Assembly (NCBI GenBank): GCA_022803075.1
Contig: JAFFTF010000002.1
Location: forward strand, 226,090 to 290,089
From: Micrococcales bacterium 31B
Lineage (GTDB): Bacteria; Actinomycetota; Actinomycetes; Actinomycetales; Dermabacteraceae
Length of the DNA stretch: 64,000 nt
Reading direction: 5' to 3'
Under the pieces are notes generated by a model. That model was not told the DNA's origin and searched no databases. It saw nothing but the letters and a program-made list of their open reading frames with translations. The position numbers were made by a program, and so were the translations under genes. Below, one piece after another: positions 62,188 to 64,000 of this stretch (within the stretch, counting starts at the first letter, position 1; each line of letters begins with the position of its first letter).

Positions 62188-64000
62188 CTAGGCCCGGCTC
62201 CACGCCGCCCACAACTGGGCATAGCGGCCACCTCGGGTCACTAATTCTTCGTGCGGTCCCTCCTCGACCACCGAGCCCTCGTGCATCACGAGAATCCGGT
62301 CGGCGGCCGCGGCCTGCACGAGGCGATGAGCGATGATGATGGTGGTGCGACCCGCCGCCGCGGCCTGCGCTGCCCGCTCCATCACGTGCCCGCCCGCGAA
62401 GCCGTCGGCCGCGGCGGCGACCACGGCGTCACCGTCGTCGCCACCGGCGTCCGCCGTGGCCTCGTCCATGATGATGATCGCGGGGTCGGCCAGCACGACA
62501 CGCGCGAGGGCCAGGTGCTGCGACTGCTCCGGGGTGATGCGGTGCCCCTTCTCCCCCACCTCGGTGTCGATGCCGTCGGGCAGGGCCGAGACCCATTCCC
62601 ACGCCAGCACGTGCCGCAGCGCGGCCTCGATCTCGACGTCGGTGGCCGCGGGTCGAGCGAGCAGCAGGTCGTCACGCAGAGTGCCGCGAAAAACATGCGC
62701 CTCCTGCGAGAGGATCGCCACGTGGCGGCGGCGCGCGACCGTACTCATGCGCGGCAGCGGAGCCCCGCCGTAGCGCACCTCACCGCGGGTCGGCATGAGC
62801 GTTCCCGCGATGATCGAGGCGAGAGTCGTCTTGCCCGCCCCCGAGGCCCCCACGATCGCAACCGTTTCGCCGGGGCGAATGGTGACGTCCACGGGCTGCA
62901 CCACCACGCGCCCGGGCAGGTACTCGTGTGACACGCCCACCACCTCGAGCGAGGCGTCGCGCGGGGTGGCCGGCTGCCGGGGTTCCGGGTCGAGCGGCAT
63001 CAGCATGACGCCGACGATGCGCGACAGCGAGGCGCCCGCTGCCTGCACCTCGTCGGAGAGCCACACGAGAAACTGCATGGGCCAGAACAGGTGGTAGAAC
63101 ATGATCGCCGCGGCGGTGACTCCGCCGAGGGTGGCCGTGCCCTGACCGAACCAGTAGTAGCCGCCGAGCAGGATCAGCGTCATGCCCAGCGATTCGCCGA
63201 ACGTGAAGAAGAATGGCACGCGGCCGATGAAGCGCGCCACGCGCACCTTCACGCCCGCGACGATCAGCGACTTCTCGTCGATCAGCGCGCGCTGGTCGGC
63301 CTCCACACCGTACGCGTGCACGGTCGCCATGCCGTGCAGGCCGCCCATGAGCGCCGTGGCGCGTTCGCCGAGCGTGTCGCGTTCGCGGGCATAGAGGGGA
63401 CGCGAGCGGGGCAGGTACCAGCGCATCGCGAGGGCATACACGGGGGTGGCGAGCAGGCCGAGCAGGCACAGCCGCCAGTCGAGCGCGAACAGGCCCACGA
63501 ACGAGAAGAGGATCGCGAACGAACACCAGATCACGCTCGGCAGCACGTTGCGCACGGCGGCGTCGGATTCGTTGACATCGTCCGCGACGCGCGAGAGCGC
63601 ATCGCCCGCGCCCGCCCGTTCGAGGCGCGCGGCGGGCAGGTTCAGCGCGCGCTGCAGGACGGCCTCGCGCAGGCTCACGAGGATGTTCTGGCCGATGATG
63701 CCCACCCAGGCCGAGGCGCAGATCGCCATCACCGCGCTCACGAGCGCGAGCGCGACGAGGGTGGCGAGCAGGGGCCCGGTCGCCGCCCAGCCGCCTCCGT
63801 CCACCACTGAGTTGATGGTGGGGCTGAGCAGGTACGTCATCACCGCGCCCGAGCCCGCGTTGGCGAGCGAGAAGATCACCGCTAGCGCGAGCGCGCTCTT
63901 GGTGCGCAGGGCGGTATCGAACACGATGCGAAACGTCGTGCGTCCGTCCGCGATCGGTAAGATCTGCTGATGCTTGGCGGCGGTCTCGGACTCCTCGAGA
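62188..64000 (-). CDS. ABC exporter, fused permease and ATPase (5' end outside window)
   Basis: A type IV ABC exporter half-transporter. The visible frame is open to the window end, so the true start is probably beyond 64000; a GTG at 63924 would give 578 residues but cuts into a conserved-looking N-terminal segment. Six helices are followed by an ATPase with Walker A GASGAGKTT and Walker B IIIMDEA. The signature is ITPEQSQ instead of LSGGQ, and the D-loop reads ATADAGGDDG with about 15 extra residues, features seen in one arm of actinobacterial heterodimeric exporters. Substrate unknown. Confidence 0.85.
   Translation of the reverse strand, partial: LEESETAAKHQQILPIADGRTTFRIVFDTALRTKSALALAVIFSLANAGSGAVMTYLLSPTINSVVDGGGWAATGPLLATLVALALVSAVMAICASAWVGIIGQNILVSLREAVLQRALNLPAARLERAGAGDALSRVADDVNESDAAVRNVLPSVIWCSFAILFSFVGLFALDWRLCLLGLLATPVYALAMRWYLPRSRPLYARERDTLGERATALMGGLHGMATVHAYGVEADQRALIDEKSLIVAGVKVRVARFIGRVPFFFTFGESLGMTLILLGGYYWFGQGTATLGGVTAAAIMFYHLFWPMQFLVWLSDEVQAAGASLSRIVGVMLMPLDPEPRQPATPRDASLEVVGVSHEYLPGRVVVQPVDVTIRPGETVAIVGASGAGKTTLASIIAGTLMPTRGEVRYGGAPLPRMSTVARRRHVAILSQEAHVFRGTLRDDLLLARPAATDVEIEAALRHVLAWEWVSALPDGIDTEVGEKGHRITPEQSQHLALARVVLADPAIIIMDEATADAGGDDGDAVVAAAADGFAGGHVMERAAQAAAAGRTTIIIAHRLVQAAAADRILVMHEGSVVEEGPHEELVTRGGRYAQLWAAWSRA

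Overview
The window is 64 kb of dense, GC-rich bacterial chromosome. The gene content points to an actinobacterium, most likely order Micrococcales: a complete Pup-proteasome locus (mpa/arc, dop, pup, prcB, prcA, pafA), the mycothiol enzyme MshC, RNA polymerase-binding RbpA, the WYL regulators PafB and PafC, a SKI2-like HelY helicase, a PriA without helicase motifs, and a TrpC-adjacent HGxxW protein. Family and genus cannot be settled from the sequence alone. No phage, transposase, integrase, rRNA or CRISPR array was seen. Almost every gene up to 55 kb is on the minus strand.

Layout. 1-9.8 kb: glutamate synthase (gltD partial, gltB), prolipoprotein diacylglyceryl transferase lgt, then trpA, trpB, trpC and a small HGxxW membrane protein; trpE is absent. 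10.1-11.9 kb: three plus-strand genes (an 11-residue-repeat LEA-like protein, a glycerophosphodiester phosphodiesterase, rbpA). 11.9-15.1 kb: a small module of one secreted peptide, one ABC ATPase and two membrane proteins; the peptide gene has an 8-nt C tract that puts its start out of frame. 15.2-25.7 kb: fxsA, polyprenol-phosphate-mannose synthase, lnt, a reduced amidohydrolase-like protein, helY, tatC, tatA, pafC, pafB. 25.8-27.4 kb: PH-domain protein, hisG, hisE. 28.0-34.0 kb: rpe, rsmB, fmt, priA.

34.2-41.6 kb holds the most unusual part: one cytoplasmic FKBP-type prolyl isomerase followed upstream by six tandem paralogous lipoproteins built from one, two, two, two, three and three FKBP-like domains, lying directly downstream of pafA. 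41.7-50.1 kb is the proteasome locus plus trmI. 50.2-53.4 kb is a fatty-acid degradation trio (thiolase, SDR, acyl-CoA dehydrogenase). 53.5-55.3 kb encodes a site-2 protease and a HAD phosphatase. After that come PAC2 and mshC (tail to tail, no gap), corA, uppP, an acidic protein, a DUF5703-like protein, tRNA-Leu(GAG), a secreted four-repeat protein, and an ABC exporter cut by the window end.

How the genes fit together: Lgt and Lnt process lipoproteins such as the FKBP array, and TatA/TatC export folded proteins. PafA attaches Pup, Dop removes it, and Mpa feeds tagged proteins to PrcAB. PafBC is known in mycobacteria as a DNA-damage transcription activator. Two features recur across the window: many genes start 5-7 nt after a TANNNT -10 box, suggesting leaderless mRNAs, and short in-frame tandem repeats are unusually common in protein tails and linkers. 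A GC-rich element of about 20 bp recurs mainly just after stop codons.
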